Origin: Alnus glutinosa | Lineage: Eukaryota > Streptophyta > Magnoliopsida > Fagales > Betulaceae | Direction of reading: 5' to 3' | NCBI RefSeq assembly: GCF_958979055.1 | Contig: NC_084886.1 | Coordinates: 1,321,001-1,385,000, forward strand | DNA: 64,000 nucleotides | Part shown: positions 25,939-38,209 of the stretch, one piece after another | Numbering within the stretch: the first letter of the stretch is position 1 | How the letters are laid out: every line of letters starts with the position of its first letter | Notes under the pieces: generated by a model | The model's database searches: none | Told to the model about the DNA's origin: nothing | The model's input: the letters and a program-made list of their open reading frames with translations, nothing else | Made by a program: the position numbers and the translations under genes

Positions 25939-28729
25939 ATGGGAACTAATGCGCAGAAATTGGCCGAAGATGATGAACATATTTTCCGAAGCCGATTTCC
26001 AGCTGTTCCAGTGCCTGATATTACATTGCCAGAATTCGTGCTCCAAGATGCTGAATCGTATGCCGGCAAGGTAGCATTTGTGGAGCCTGTGACTGGAAAA
26101 GAAGTTACTTATGGTGATGTAGTTAGAGACACAAGGAGGTTTTCTAAGGCCTTGAGGTCTCTCGGCCTTTCGAAGGGGGGCGTGGTGATTGTTGTACTTC
26201 CAAATGTTGCGGAGTATGCCATTGTTGCCCTGGGAATCATGGCTGCTGGAGGAGTTTTTTCAGGCGCAAACCCCGCTGCGCATGCATCAGAAATCAAAAA
26301 GCAGGTTGAGGCTGCTGAGGCCAAGTTAATTGTCACAAATGGCCCAAGCTACGAAAAGGTAATATTGGCGTAACTCTGCGAGCATATTAATTGATCTATA
26401 TATAGGAGAAACTTCCTTAAAATTCTAAAAAGAATGATATTTTAGAAATTTCGGCACCCCTCCGTTAAGATTTAAATTGAGAGTTTTTTTAAGTTAAAAG
26501 CAATAATTACAAATGTAAAAAAATTTAAGAGGGTTAAAGTGAAGTTTTTCCGAATAAATATTGTGCATTTAAGCTATATTATATTGAAAAGCGCAGGTGA
26601 AAGGTTTAGGCTTACCAGCCATCATACTGGGTGAAGAACTCATTGAAGGTGCAATGAATTGGAGCAAACTGCTTGAAGCAGCAGACCGAGCCGGCGCTAG
26701 TTCTGTAAAGCTGGATGTGCACCCAACCGATCTATGTGCCCTTCCATTCTCATCAGGCACCACGGGGTTGTCAAAGGGTGTAATGCTGACTCACCGAAAT
26801 CTGGTAGCTAACCTGTGCTCCACGCTCTTTAGTGTACCACTGGAGCTGGTGGGTCAGGTCACTACCCTAGGCCTAATTCCATTCTTCCATATTTATGGGA
26901 TCACTGGAATATGTTGCGCCATGCTTAGGAACAAGGGGAAAGTGGTTGTGATGGGAAGGTTTGAACTTCGAACGTTTCTGAATGCTCTGATCACGCAAGA
27001 GGTCACATTCGCACCAATTGTACCACCAATTATCTTGCAATTGGTGAAGAATCCAGTAGTGGAGGAATTTGATCTCAGCAGGCTCAAACTCCAGGCCATT
27101 ATGTCTGCAGCGGCTCCACTATCACCAGAGCTTCTTACTGCCTTTGAAAACAAGTTCCCTGGTGTCCACGTCCAAGAGGTGATGAGCAGCTAGCACAAAC
27201 CTTCTTTAATGTTGTAATGGTTCAGTTCTAAATCATGTGGTGTTTTCGCATATTGGTTTCTGAGTTACAGGCATATGGACTGACCGAGCACAGCTGCATC
27301 ACGCTCACCCTTGCGGATCCTCAAACCGGCTCTCGCCTTGCAAAGAAAAGCTCCGTGGGTTTCATCCTTCCGAATTTGGAAGTCAAATTTATCGATCCTG
27401 ACACCGGTCGATCCCTGCCCAGGAATACACCTGGCGAAATTTGTGTCAGAAGCGAATGTGTAATGCAAGGTAAATAAGATACCCAGCAAACGACGTCCCT
27501 GATCATATATATGTGCTAAGATAAATACTCACTCGTATCTTAGTTATATATAGCTCTAATTTGTTATAAAATTTTCAGGTTATTATAACAATAAGGAGGA
27601 GACTGCCCGGACCATCGACAAGCAAGGGTGGCTTCACAGTGGTGACATAGGATTCATAGATGATGAAGGAAATCTTTTTATTGTGGATCGCATTAAGGAG
27701 TTAATCAAGTACAAAGGTTTTCAAGTAAGTCCTCGACATGTTACGGGTTAATATTGTTATATATATATATATAGCACTAAAACAACGAGATTAGAAAAAT
27801 AATAGATTCGAGTCAAAGATTTGATTGCTTGGAAAGTACTAGAGATTTAGAGTTCAATAATTCGATATCATAATATTCAAAATTGCTACCTAATTCACAC
27901 CTTGTGGCCATGGACATAATTTGCCATCTTCTTTCATCCGCTCAAAATAATAATTATTATTATAAAAAAAAAAAGAACAGAAATTTCATTCGAGAAATTC
28001 TGTGATTCGTATTAAATATCTGGAGAATTTTTTTTTTTTTCTAAATTAGGTTGAAAGAAATTATTTTAATTCAGTTTAATTAAACTGGCGTGTGTCCTTA
28101 AAATATGTGATATATACTCACGATTTTTTTTTTTTTTTTTTTTTTTAAATGCAAGTGAAATTTGCATTTTATAATTAAAATACATATGAAAGTTACATGC
28201 ATACTCGAAGGACAAATATAAGTTTAATAGACTGGATTGAAAGAATTTTGTAGGAAAAATTTGTCCCAAAAAAATTGAATTAATAAAATTAACCATTTAC
28301 CAAAGGCATCCTTAATTTCCTTTGCGCATGCAGGTGGCTCCTGCTGAGCTAGAGGCTATTCTTCTTAGTCATCCTTCAATTGAAGACGCAGCCGTAGTGC
28401 CGTGAGCGTCAACATCTTTATTGTTCTTTTTCTACTTATTTATGTTTTAATTCATAATCATGTTTCTCGAATTTATGGTGCTTTAATTTTTTGGAATTTT
28501 CAGACTGCCTGATGAGGAGGCTGGAGAGGTCCCAGCTGCAAGCGTTGTGCTGACCCCAGGTGGAAACGAGAGTGAAGAAGACGTCATAAACTACGTCGCA
28601 TCAAATGTTGCACATTACAAGAAAGTGAGGGTGGTGCACTTTGTGGACTCCATCCCAAAATCACCTTCTGGGAAAATAATGAGAAGGCTTATTAGAGAGA
28701 AGATGATAGAAAATATGCGGGCTCATTAA
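25939..28729 (+). CDS. ACOS5: ACOS5-type fatty acyl-CoA synthetase (4CL-like 1)
   Basis: Six exons: 25939-26358, 26597-27178, 27271-27469, 27579-27724, 28334-28401, 28504-28729. Phases are consistent and give 546 residues, the usual size for this clade. The protein is an ANL-superfamily adenylating enzyme with the phosphate-binding box [10 protein letters not shown] (about 192-201), AYGLTEH (from 335), GEICVRS (389-395), [23 protein letters not shown] (hinge and C-terminal domain) and the C-terminal lysine motif [11 protein letters not shown]. Stretches such as [14 protein letters not shown] and [20 protein letters not shown] match Arabidopsis ACOS5 (At1g62940) closely, as I remember it. ACOS5 activates medium- and long-chain (hydroxy) fatty acids in tapetum cells for sporopollenin; loss of function gives male sterility. 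I saw no peroxisomal SKL-type C-terminus. No defect was seen, so it is probably functional. Confidence 0.97.
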
Positions 28730-28739
28730 TCTCCGCAGC

Positions 28740-30600
28740 TAACCCAATCCAATGTTCGAATAACATCATCATGGGCCCATGGCCTTCCTGTGCTCGCTGA
28801 TCAGTGATCCCTGACACTTTGTGATTAAATGACGTGGCATCGTCCTGACGTTGCGCGGATTGTGTGAACGTTTTTCTTGATTCCCATCATTTTTAAGTGT
28901 TTCTAAAGCTAAATTTCCTAATCCCTATTTATCGAAGCTCCTTTGTTAACTATTAGTCTTTTTTCTTTTTTTTTTTAAAAAAAAATATCATACAATATTA
29001 AATCTCCCGTGGGTTATTCCGTTATTGTTTGAATTATTAATTAAAGATAAATTATGCCTAAAATTGTTTTTTTTTTTTTTTTCGCATGTTTTGGCGGAAT
29101 ATTACATTACCTTCAAAGTATCACTCATTTAGCACTTGTGCCACAAAAGTTTAAAAAGTGAAACTCAGACACCATCAACTTCCTAACCTTAACTGTTGCT
29201 TAACACCTTCCATTAGTTTTTTTTCCATCAATTTGAACGAAACTCGAATCACATGTGCTGCAAATGACTTTTTTAATATAAATTATCGAAAATCCCCATT
29301 TTCTTTTTTGTTGTCGGGTTTTTTTTTTTTGTTAGGGTTAACAAATTAACCATAAAAAAAAAAAAAGGAAAAAAAAAAAGAGAGAGAAGAAGAAGAAAAA
29401 AATTGAAGGTGGTGGATACAACAATCAATAATAGAGAAGTACTCAACTTGTTTATCCCCTTTCTACTTTAAAAACATAATCCTGAAGCTTAGATAAACCG
29501 TAAACGGAAGTGGACGATATTACTTCACCAGGAATACATTAAAAAACTAAACCCCCATTTGATGTAGAGGGGCATAACTCTGAATGATGGAAAAAGCACT
29601 CCCTTAGATTTTGTGTTTGGTACGCGATAATGACAGTGGCAATTAACATTGGACCAAGCACATCTTAGCATTTGATCAGAGACAGTAATAACTAGTAACA
29701 TGTGCAAACATGCTCACGTGTACCTCAATAAACAATTCTCACTCACTGACTAATCCACCTGGTGCCAACCTCAATCCACCCCAAACAATTACTAGTTTAA
29801 CATTAGTTTAACAAAAATCCATCTTTCTTCTATTTTAGTATATCTGCCGCTAGTGATTTAAGTGAATAACCCACCTCTCACTGCCCACTTGTCTATGCAC
29901 AAATTGCCACACCTACTACTAAAATAATCCATGCCTTCGATCACATCCCACGTTGATTTTATGCCTATTATATTATTATTATTATTATTATTATTTATCC
30001 CAACGATTGGACCTCTTTCTAGTATCATAATGTCAACTTGTCCAAGTTGTCTATAAGAATAACTCCAAACACTTGATGCCTTGATGGGGCCTTTACTGCA
30101 CTTAATTTTTTGAACAGCATAGCTAGTAGTTTGCCCAGGTTACATAGTGAAGGATTGTAAAGCTCATGTGTTTTGTTCCGTACAACAGAATGAGTAATGT
30201 TATAAGGATGATTCGTTTTTATGTTTTGTAGTTTTTAAAATTATTGTTAAATTTTAAATTATTATTATTAAATTTTGATTCAATTATAATTTAAAAATTA
30301 CGTGATATTTAAATAGACACAAAGAGAACTAGTAATTATTTATGTGTCTTTTTTGTCCTCACGATGAACTCCGCACCTAGGGACTAGAGTTATCCAAGCA
30401 TATGTCCTCTTTCATTAACTGCAAATTTTGTCAAGAATTGCGGCCAATTCAAATCCCTATTTGCGAGATGCTGAAGTTTAATTTGGGTTTGGGTTTGGGT
30501 TTGGGTTTGTGAGATCAGGGTAGGACTTGTCAAATACGATTGTGAAGGAGGAAAAAAGTGCTTTACTATGGGTTGACCAAAAGTGTGCGGTCAACCTCCG
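28740..30600. other. Intergenic region between the ACOS5-like and SPL genes
   Basis: It contains the ACOS5-like 3' untranslated region and A/T runs at 28970, 29070 and 29350. There is a TTA microsatellite at about 29968-29992, AT-rich sequence at 30180-30340 and a short (GTTTGG)n tract at 30485-30507. No gene is seen; the open frames here are short and lack codon structure. Confidence 0.6.
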
Positions 30601-30639
30601 AGCTGAGTCGACTCGCCCCCTCCCATTTACTTTTGATTC

Positions 30640-31490
30640 CCATCTTTTACTGCCAACATAAAATAAACAGACAGGCGGGCCTGAGGCAGATCATAGAGAG
30701 TCAGAGAGAGGCAGCTGCATAAGATTAGTGTGAGCGAGAAGTACGTTGCGAGCACACGTCGTTTTGGAGCGGAATGGTATGAATCCAAAAGGCTACGCCA
30801 ATTCCCAATCGAACTCGTTGATTCTCGTTCTGAGCTACCAAGTAAGCTCTCCACATTCTCTCTTGCTCTTCAACTTTCTGATTTCTGAATCCAAAGAAAT
30901 CTCTCTAATTCTCCCAGATTATCCCTGAAATTTCTCTTTTTCTTTTTTCCTCGATTTTTTCTCTCCAATCTGAAACGAAGAAATAGATATTTGTTTCCAT
31001 CTGTGAGGAAACAGACGGCGGAGTTTTTTTTTCTTTGGTGAGAAAAATATGAGTTACAGTAAAGATAAATGGAGGAGTGGAGTTGATGCTGATATTTTCT
31101 AAATTTGGAAAAACATCTATTTGCGGATTCTGAAATTTCCCCAGTGTTGGTTTGGACTTTGGAAATGGAAAAAGATGCGTTTGCTTTTCTCCTGGATTTC
31201 TATTTTCTCGGGAAAGTAGTGGCTGCAGAGACAGCGGTACGATGCCGTTTTACTGACTCAAAAATTTGTCGATGGAAAATGTTTTTTGGTTTTTTGTTTT
31301 GCTTCGTTTGTGGTTGGAGTCTATGGTGCTACAGGAAAGGGTACCAAGGCTTTTCCTAAACCAACAAAACCCTAGGCGACTGGGACCAGCACCTACCTAA
31401 CACTGAGCTTTCATTAATTTTGACAGTTTGCATCAAAGGCTGTGCGCCCTCTTCTTGCCCAAAAGCCATTTTACGCATTTGTCTTCAATG

Positions 31491-31529
<39 letters not shown>

Positions 31530-31968
31530 TCAATTTAATGCAAATTTAGGAAGCATGATAGGATTGACATTATCTTTGTTTTATTGTAGCTCAATGATCA
31601 ATGTAGCTTTCAATTCTGCAATTGGTTGCTATATAATTGAGTTTGTTGATTGGTATTTGGTGTGTTTGATTAGGTGGGAGAAGTTGGTGGCATCATTGTG
31701 TTACATAAGAAAGGTGGATATTTGTGGATTTAGTTGCAGGGAACTGTTGGGTTTGTCTGCTCTTTTAAGGTTTGTAACATTTTGTTGATGGGTTGTTGTG
31801 TCTTATTTCATGACTGCCTTGTGAGTTAAAATTCCCAGAGGGTATTGAATGTGAATTATTGGAGAGGTAGGCTTTTTGTTTGTTTGAATGTGAATTTACT
31901 AAAGGTGAAGGTTTGGCAAGTACGGCTTCCCGGTGTTTGTAAAAAGTGTAGCATTTCATATAAATTAT

Positions 31969-32008
<40 letters not shown>

Positions 32009-32706
32009 CCAAAGGGCTGTGTTGCATGAGGGTGAAAAGGCTGAGTAACTTTAGATATTTATAGGAATTTGACCATAGAAAGGTGAGTAATTGTAAGTGT
32101 TGCGGGGAATCGGGGAACGCTTACCGTCTTTACTGGGGGTAAAGGTGATTTTATATTCTGAATGGTGGGCTCTTTGGAGTACCAGACTCAGAAGTCATGG
32201 CTAGGATCTCTAGAACACGGAAGAGAGCAGATAACGTGTGGACTTATGAGATCTGCTAGTTTCTCTTCGTCATAGTGAAAGAGATGGGAATTCTTTTTGG
32301 AATATATTTTTAACTGTGAACTTAGGGAGGGAACAAGACAAGCGCTTTGACATTGTTTCTGAAAGGGCAGTGGGATTAGCTTCCTGTGATATAACCACCA
32401 TCTGAAGCAGAAAAGAGAGGCCTAGTCCTTTCATTATGTGAGTTTTGAAGGTAATGCATGTTCCGATGTACCTGATAGATATGAGCTTTTTATTTGGCTT
32501 ATCTGCTGCTGCTTCTTTTGAGTGTCTCTTAACAGTGTATTCTTCCCACTATAGGATTATCTTGCCACCGCATCTGTGAATATAAGGTGCTTTGGTTTCT
32601 TTCCGTAGAATCTGAACAAACTCAAATTTAACCCCGAGTAATGCTTGCAGGGTGCAGTGACCAGTTGCTTATGCATCTTTTGGAGAAGGGTGTGTGATAT
32701 AAATTT
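30640..32706 (+). promoter_or_regulatory. SPL 5' leader with a leader intron (inferred)
   Basis: A TATA-like cataaaataaa near 30657 precedes a purine-rich leader. A good donor (ccaa/gtaagc) stands at about 30842, and a good acceptor (tgcttgcag/ggtgc) at 32650, so an intron of about 1.8 kb would interrupt the 5' leader. The leader includes a two-codon upstream frame (ATG GTA TGA, 30774). The inferred intron holds a poly-T run (31494-31522) and an (AG)n tract (about 31970-32007). This is inference from splice signals only. Confidence 0.5.
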
Positions 32707-35700
32707 ATGAGCCCCCTGTTGCTGATGGAGTGGAATGAGAAATCTGCCTCCCAGTGGGAGTGGGAGAACCTATTCATGTTCAATGCAAAAGCAACTGAAA
32801 ATTCGAAGTTGCAACCAACAGAATGGGGCATGGAAGGAGATCAAGGAATTAACTCTGTTTCTTTTTATGCATCTGGGGGTGGTAGAGGTAGTGGTGGGTC
32901 TGACCCTGAGCTGGGATATACTTCTCTATCAAAAAGCTCAAAATCAGCTTCTGTAAATTCATCATCAATTGGTGAGAGTAAGACATCCAAACTCACTTTT
33001 GAGGCCTTGGGAGGTTTTCCAAATGGTTTAAACAATAAGAAAGAGTTAGCCAAGGTTGAACCAAATGAAACTTCTCCAACACTTGAGCCTTCATCTGGCT
33101 CTGGTGAGCCATTGCTCAGTCTAAAGCTTGGTAAACAGATGTACTTTGAAGATGCTTGTGTAGGAGGCAATACAGAGTCCTCAAATCTTGCTATGATTCC
33201 CATGTCATCCACGACCACAGCTAAGAAATTTAAGTCCAGTTATCAGAGTCCACATCCACCACACTGCCAAGTTGAAGGCTGTAACCTTGACCTTTCATCA
33301 GCAAAAGATTACCATCGCAAACACAGAGTTTGTGAAAGTCATTCCAAATCCCCAAAGGTCATTGTAGGTGGTCGGGAACGTCGGTTTTGTCAGCAATGTA
33401 GCAGGTAAAAGGTTCTTATAAAATGGTAGTTATATTGGAACATTTTTTTTTGATAATTTATAGTCATATTGGAACCTAATAAAATCCAGCAATATTGGAG
33501 AGTGTTTTTTTTATTGTTGTCTGGGAGTCACTCTTGGTCTGTAGATCTTTTGGAAAATAATAACTTCTCATGTTTCAAGATTAATATCCTATTGTAAATT
33601 CAATCAATCAAAATTGGTTTCAAGTCTTTCCTCTTCTGAATAAATTTGGTACTAGTAACCATATTGTTTATTATCCTAAAGGTTCCATGGTCTATCTGAG
33701 TTTGATGAAAAGAAGCGAAGCTGTCGCAGGCGTCTTTCTGATCATAATGCTAGGCGGCGCAAGCCACAGCCAGAAGCAGTCCGGTTAAATTCAGCAAGGC
33801 TGCCTTCATCACTTTATGGTACTAGTTTCAAACTTGGAATCTAACTTTTTCTTTTCTTTCTTTTCCTAGTATTGAGTTACCTGGATTTGTTTCTCATATA
33901 AGCATGCTATTACACAATTGGGATTGATTTTAGTACCCCATCCACTTTCTTGAATCCATAAATTATGCATTAAGGTGATTTATGTAACAATTTGTGACAT
34001 AATCATCTCAACTCAAATGTCTTTTACTTAAGATAAAGTTCTACTATCATAAATATATTCTACTATAACTGTAAGATCCAGGAAAAACATTAGTCACATC
34101 GGCACTATCACTGAAAAAGAACTAGTCAAGTTGCAATTGGAGTTTTATAGATTCACTTATGAAACTCAGTCTCACCTAGAAAGGAACAATGTGAGGCTTT
34201 TTACTCATGAGTACCTTTGTAATCCACCCATTTAATATGAGATTAACTTTGTAGGATGTTACAATCTCCTCTACTCAAATTCCTAGCGTCCTCGCCATAG
34301 CCCATGCCATATAGAGCCTAAGTACCACATGGTGCTATTAGGTTGCTTTAATACTATTTGTAACTACCTAGGGAAAGTGCTATCCAAATCTGTGCTATTA
34401 CTTAAAAAATACTAGTCAAGTTACAATTAGAGTTCCTTAGAATCACTTATAAAACCAGTTTCACATAGTAAGGAACTAATGTGGTATTTAACACTCATGA
34501 GCACCTTTATAATTCATCTACTTAATGCTAACAATCCACCTACCAAATGTGGGATTAACTTTATGGGTGTCACTATAACAACTCGTGAATTTATGGCAAT
34601 GTGGTGCCTTTTGGATATATGTAGTGAATAAGCATGAAATGGCAAGGGTGTCGCAAAAATTTCTTGATTTATATGGACCTGGAAAATAAATAGCTTAAGG
34701 GGCAGTCGAGAATAACTTGTGTGCTTTAAAGGGGCATTGGTGGAACAGATCTGTGTTGATCTTTAAGTATTTTGTAGGATACACCTGTAATCTCAATTTA
34801 GAGGGAGTGAGTTAGACTAAAGATAGAAAACCGTAGGTATATATGTGAGGTTGCTCGCGCTTTGTGGAACGCCATCTTTAGTCGCTTCAGTTTATCTTAG
34901 GTTATGCCTCTTCGGGTGGTAGATTTATTCGCTTGTTGGTGGACGGGTGGCCGCTCCCGGAGTGCAGTCGTGTGGAAGATGGTCCCTTGTTGCCTTATGT
35001 GGTGCTTATGGAGGGAACGCAATGATAGGCAGTTTGAGGACAAAGAAAGAACTACTGAGGATCTCATTTCCTTTTTCTTTCATTCTTTGTACTCTTGGTC
35101 GGCTGCGTTCCTCGCACCCTTATCGTTTAGCTTTAATGATTTCCTTGTATTGTTTTCTACTTCCACTTAGATGCCTTTCTTGTATACTTCCTGTGTACTT
35201 GATCGCACATTGCGCTTTTTAATGATATTTCTCTTACTTATCAAAAAAAAAAAATGTTCCAAACAGAAGTTGAGGTTAATGGAGAGCTAGGAACTCTTTA
35301 GGACACAAGGACACCTGCTGTACTTACGCAATGAAGTGAATAATTGCTGCCTGGTAGGCTGGTGTTGACTTTTTAGTTCTTTAACTAGTTAAATATTTTG
35401 TTCCTCTGTTTTAGAGGATTCTAGGTAGTCAATCACATTAATTGTCATTGTTTTCTTTGATCTGTTTTCAGCATCTTCATCCTATCATTTAATTCGAGTA
35501 AGATATATGTATATGCATTCTTAACAACCAGTTAATAGCTCAATTGCTATTCTGCTGTATGAGTTATGTTGTGATTAATGCCCTGCACAATAAGGTCTAT
35601 TAATAATACGCAGTTTAAAGGTCAGAACCACTTGTGATAACGCAATTAGAGTTGTTATTGAACCAAAACCCATCCATTGAGTTTGTCATAATTTGTGAAT

Positions 35701-37262
35701 TTCTCTACAGATGGGAAGCAACAGATGAGCCTTGTCTTTGATAGAGTCCCACTTGTTTACTCAAGGGCTGCTGCTAATTTGACGTGGGAGGATATATGCA
35801 ACACTAAGTTTACCCAAACAAAAGATCATCGTCTGAAGCCTGTGAAAGCAAGAGACACCAATATGCCGTTGCATTTCCCCAGCAATGAAATGCCAAGTGT
35901 CATTACGACACTTTGTAATGATTCCAGTATGCTCTTTCCATCCAAGGGCACTATAGCCGAGGTTCTCAACCCAGGTTTGTTTTTTGCTTCCTCTCGGATG
36001 ACTTAGCTTTACGAAATTTTCATTCAATATTAGATTTACTTATGAAATGGTTTTGGATTGCCAGACTTGAACCAATGGCTTAGCTGTCATATAGACTTGA
36101 GATCTGGCCACATCAAGATTGCTCACTTGATTAGACAATTACTATCAGTCATGCTTCACTGGCCGTTAGAAGAAGAAAAAAATACGACATGATTAGATAG
36201 CCTTTAGTATCTTGTTTTTAGCATAAATGAGATTGTTGGAAACACATCCAGATCTAGGCATTATGGAACTTTGTCTTGATAAGCATTTCAAAAGTAAGAA
36301 GCACGATTACCCAAATCTAGCATGCACAATAGAGATTGGAAGAGCTCTTACTGTAACTGAATTTTAATGGCTAAAAGCGAATAGATTCCTGTTGGTAATA
36401 GTTTTGGTAAAATTCTAGGGAAGAAATTTGATAAATACATGGTAGGTGGTTTTGTTCAAGAAAGTAATCTTCAAATTTGTGACTGACAAGAAAGGCTAGC
36501 CTATCCATCTTAAAAAAAAACCATACAATATAAACTGATGGCATATTTTCTCAATTCTGGTGTATTATGAAAATAATTTACATACGAGGAAGTGGTGACT
36601 ATTTTAAAAGTATTCAGTGGCAAAAACATAGAGCTTCTGGTTGTTATGGAGTTGTCTAAAATAATTTGACATGATTAAAGGACTATGCTGGCACCTCTGA
36701 GAAGAGTGACCCAGAAAAACTTTGGTATTGTTGAGAAACTCTAGATAATTCTTTAGAAAAGATTTGGAGCATATAAGGTAACTGAAACAAAGGTCCCAAA
36801 ATTGTTACAGAGACTAATGTTGCCTTTTCCAATGGATCGAGACAGGAATTCTTGTGTTAAACCTTTCGTGTTTGTCTAAAGATGTGCACCTAAAATGGTA
36901 GGTGGCTAATTTTTGCAGGTTTAGAAGAACCCATGATCTCCAACGAACTTGATGCAACACAGGATTTTCGACGTGCTCTCTCTCTTCTGTCAACCGATTC
37001 TTGGGGTTCACGTGAGTCAAAACCAGCTCCCCACCCACACACCAACCATACAAGTCATTCTAGTATGCCGCAGCCTGTGATGCATGTGATGACCCAAGGC
37101 TTGCCACATGCTTCTTCAGAACAATGGAGATCCACCGTACAGTCCACTGACTCCCGACCTCATATCTTTAGTTCAACCAACAATGGCAGCAGCAATTTTC
37201 AAGACTTCCAGCTGTTCAAAGCGCCATATGAGTTTGGCTTTTGTTCCAACCAATTGGATTGA
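32707..37262 (+). CDS. SQUAMOSA promoter-binding protein-like (SPL2/10/11 type)
   Basis: Four coding exons: 32707-33404, 33682-33818, 35711-35974, 36919-37262, giving 480 residues. The SBP domain spans about 187-261. Zinc site 1 is C187, C192, C209, H212; site 2 is C228, C231, H235, C247. The bipartite nuclear signal is [17 protein letters not shown] (244-260). The intron inside the SBP domain, after QQCS, is at the position typical of the family. The last exon carries a full miR156/157 target. The N-terminus (MEWN...WEWENL) and the C-terminal features point to the SPL2/SPL10/SPL11 clade, which binds GTAC-core sites and controls phase change, leaf shape and reproductive timing. In-frame TGA at 32695 supports a start at 32707; the ATG at 32725 (MEWNEK) is the alternative. 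Confidence 0.97.
34070..34585. repeat. Diverged direct repeat in SPL intron 2
   Basis: Two diverged copies (about 34070-34262 and 34375-34585) share ordered motifs: actagtcaagtt(g/a)caatt, ttcacttatgaaac / atcacttataaaac, actcatgag(t/c)acctttgtaat, and gggattaactttatgg-like ends. This pattern is typical of an old transposon tail or a nested element. It has no coding content. Confidence 0.45.
34840..35255 (+). mobile_element. L1-type LINE 3' end with poly-A, sense within SPL intron 2
   Basis: A plus-strand frame (34904-35170) reads [23 protein letters not shown] followed by a hydrophobic, serine-rich end and a stop. In plant L1 elements this is the C-terminus of ORF2, just after the zinc-binding reverse-transcriptase tail. 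About 70 bp later the sequence ends in cttatc and a 12-A run (35242-35253). It is a 5'-truncated copy lying in the same direction as the SPL gene. Confidence 0.75.
36973..36992 (+). promoter_or_regulatory. miR156/157 target site in SPL exon 4
   Basis: The 20-nt site gtgctctctctcttctgtca encodes ALSLLS in the SPL reading frame and is the standard miR156-complementary sequence of this gene family. It predicts post-transcriptional repression in juvenile tissue. Confidence 0.96.
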
Positions 37263-37739
37263 GAAACTCAATACCCATCCAACTGTTTCTAGACTAATTA
37301 CGTCACATATATTCAGATGAGTTCTCGTGTTTTTGCTTTAGTTTACAGTGCCCTCTAGCAGATGTTTGGTTTTTCCAAATAGGTTAACAAGTGTGTATAT
37401 GCGTACTTGCATACAGGCCTATGTGACTCATCTGGAAGTTATTCCATGGCTAAAAGTTTCTTCCCTCCTTTTTTTTTTTTTTTTTTTTTTGGCCTTCCTT
37501 TTTAAACGCATATCCGATGTTCTCTTAACAAGAATTCAGAATATGTATGGGAACATTGCATCACGACTTAACATTTGGCTCTACGCTGAAAAAGTCTTTC
37601 TGATGTCTAGAAACACTGCAGGTAGAGGGCGATTAGTTTATATAAACGCTCTATAACCCTTTTACTTCAAGGAAATTTCAAAGCAGAGAAGGAACCCTAT
37701 TGCTACTTTCTGTGTTGTCAGCCGACCCAACATTAATGG

Positions 37740-37885
37740 GGTTTGTTTGTTAAAATTTTTGTCTCTCTTTTCAAAATAAAAACATTAATAAATAACTTAA
37801 ATACAAAACACTTTTTTGTCATGTCAAGATATTTTATCTAACAAAAAAACAAAAAGTACCATTTAAAACACATTAGCCAACCGAC
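37740..37885. repeat. AT-rich dispersed repeat (TTTGTTTGTTAA family)
   Basis: It starts gtttgtttgttaaaatttttg, continues with caaaataaaaacattaataa and ends tttaaaacacattagccaac. The ordered motifs match those at 38755-38930 and elsewhere. It lies between the SPL and rhodanese genes, which converge here. Confidence 0.45.
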
Positions 37886-38209
37886 TTTGCATGTTTGCTG
37901 TAGAGGAATCAAGAGGAAATGGACTTGTTTCCATTTTGGCGTACATGAGACTGCTTTTATGAGTGAGCTTGAAAGCAACTTTATAGACAAATGTTTTACA
38001 TACTTAGAAAGAGAAGCAAAAAGAAAAGGAAATTTTGGGCAGAAAACCAATCTTATCATATGATAATAGTCCGAGCATTCATCTTCTCGGAACTTAAAAT
38101 TTTTATTTCCATTCTTTCACATTTGCTCAAATCCGTAACAATTTTTAATCGCAGCAATCACACGAGTGCTTTGGCTACAACATACAAATAAGATACACAA
38201 GCAAGCATT

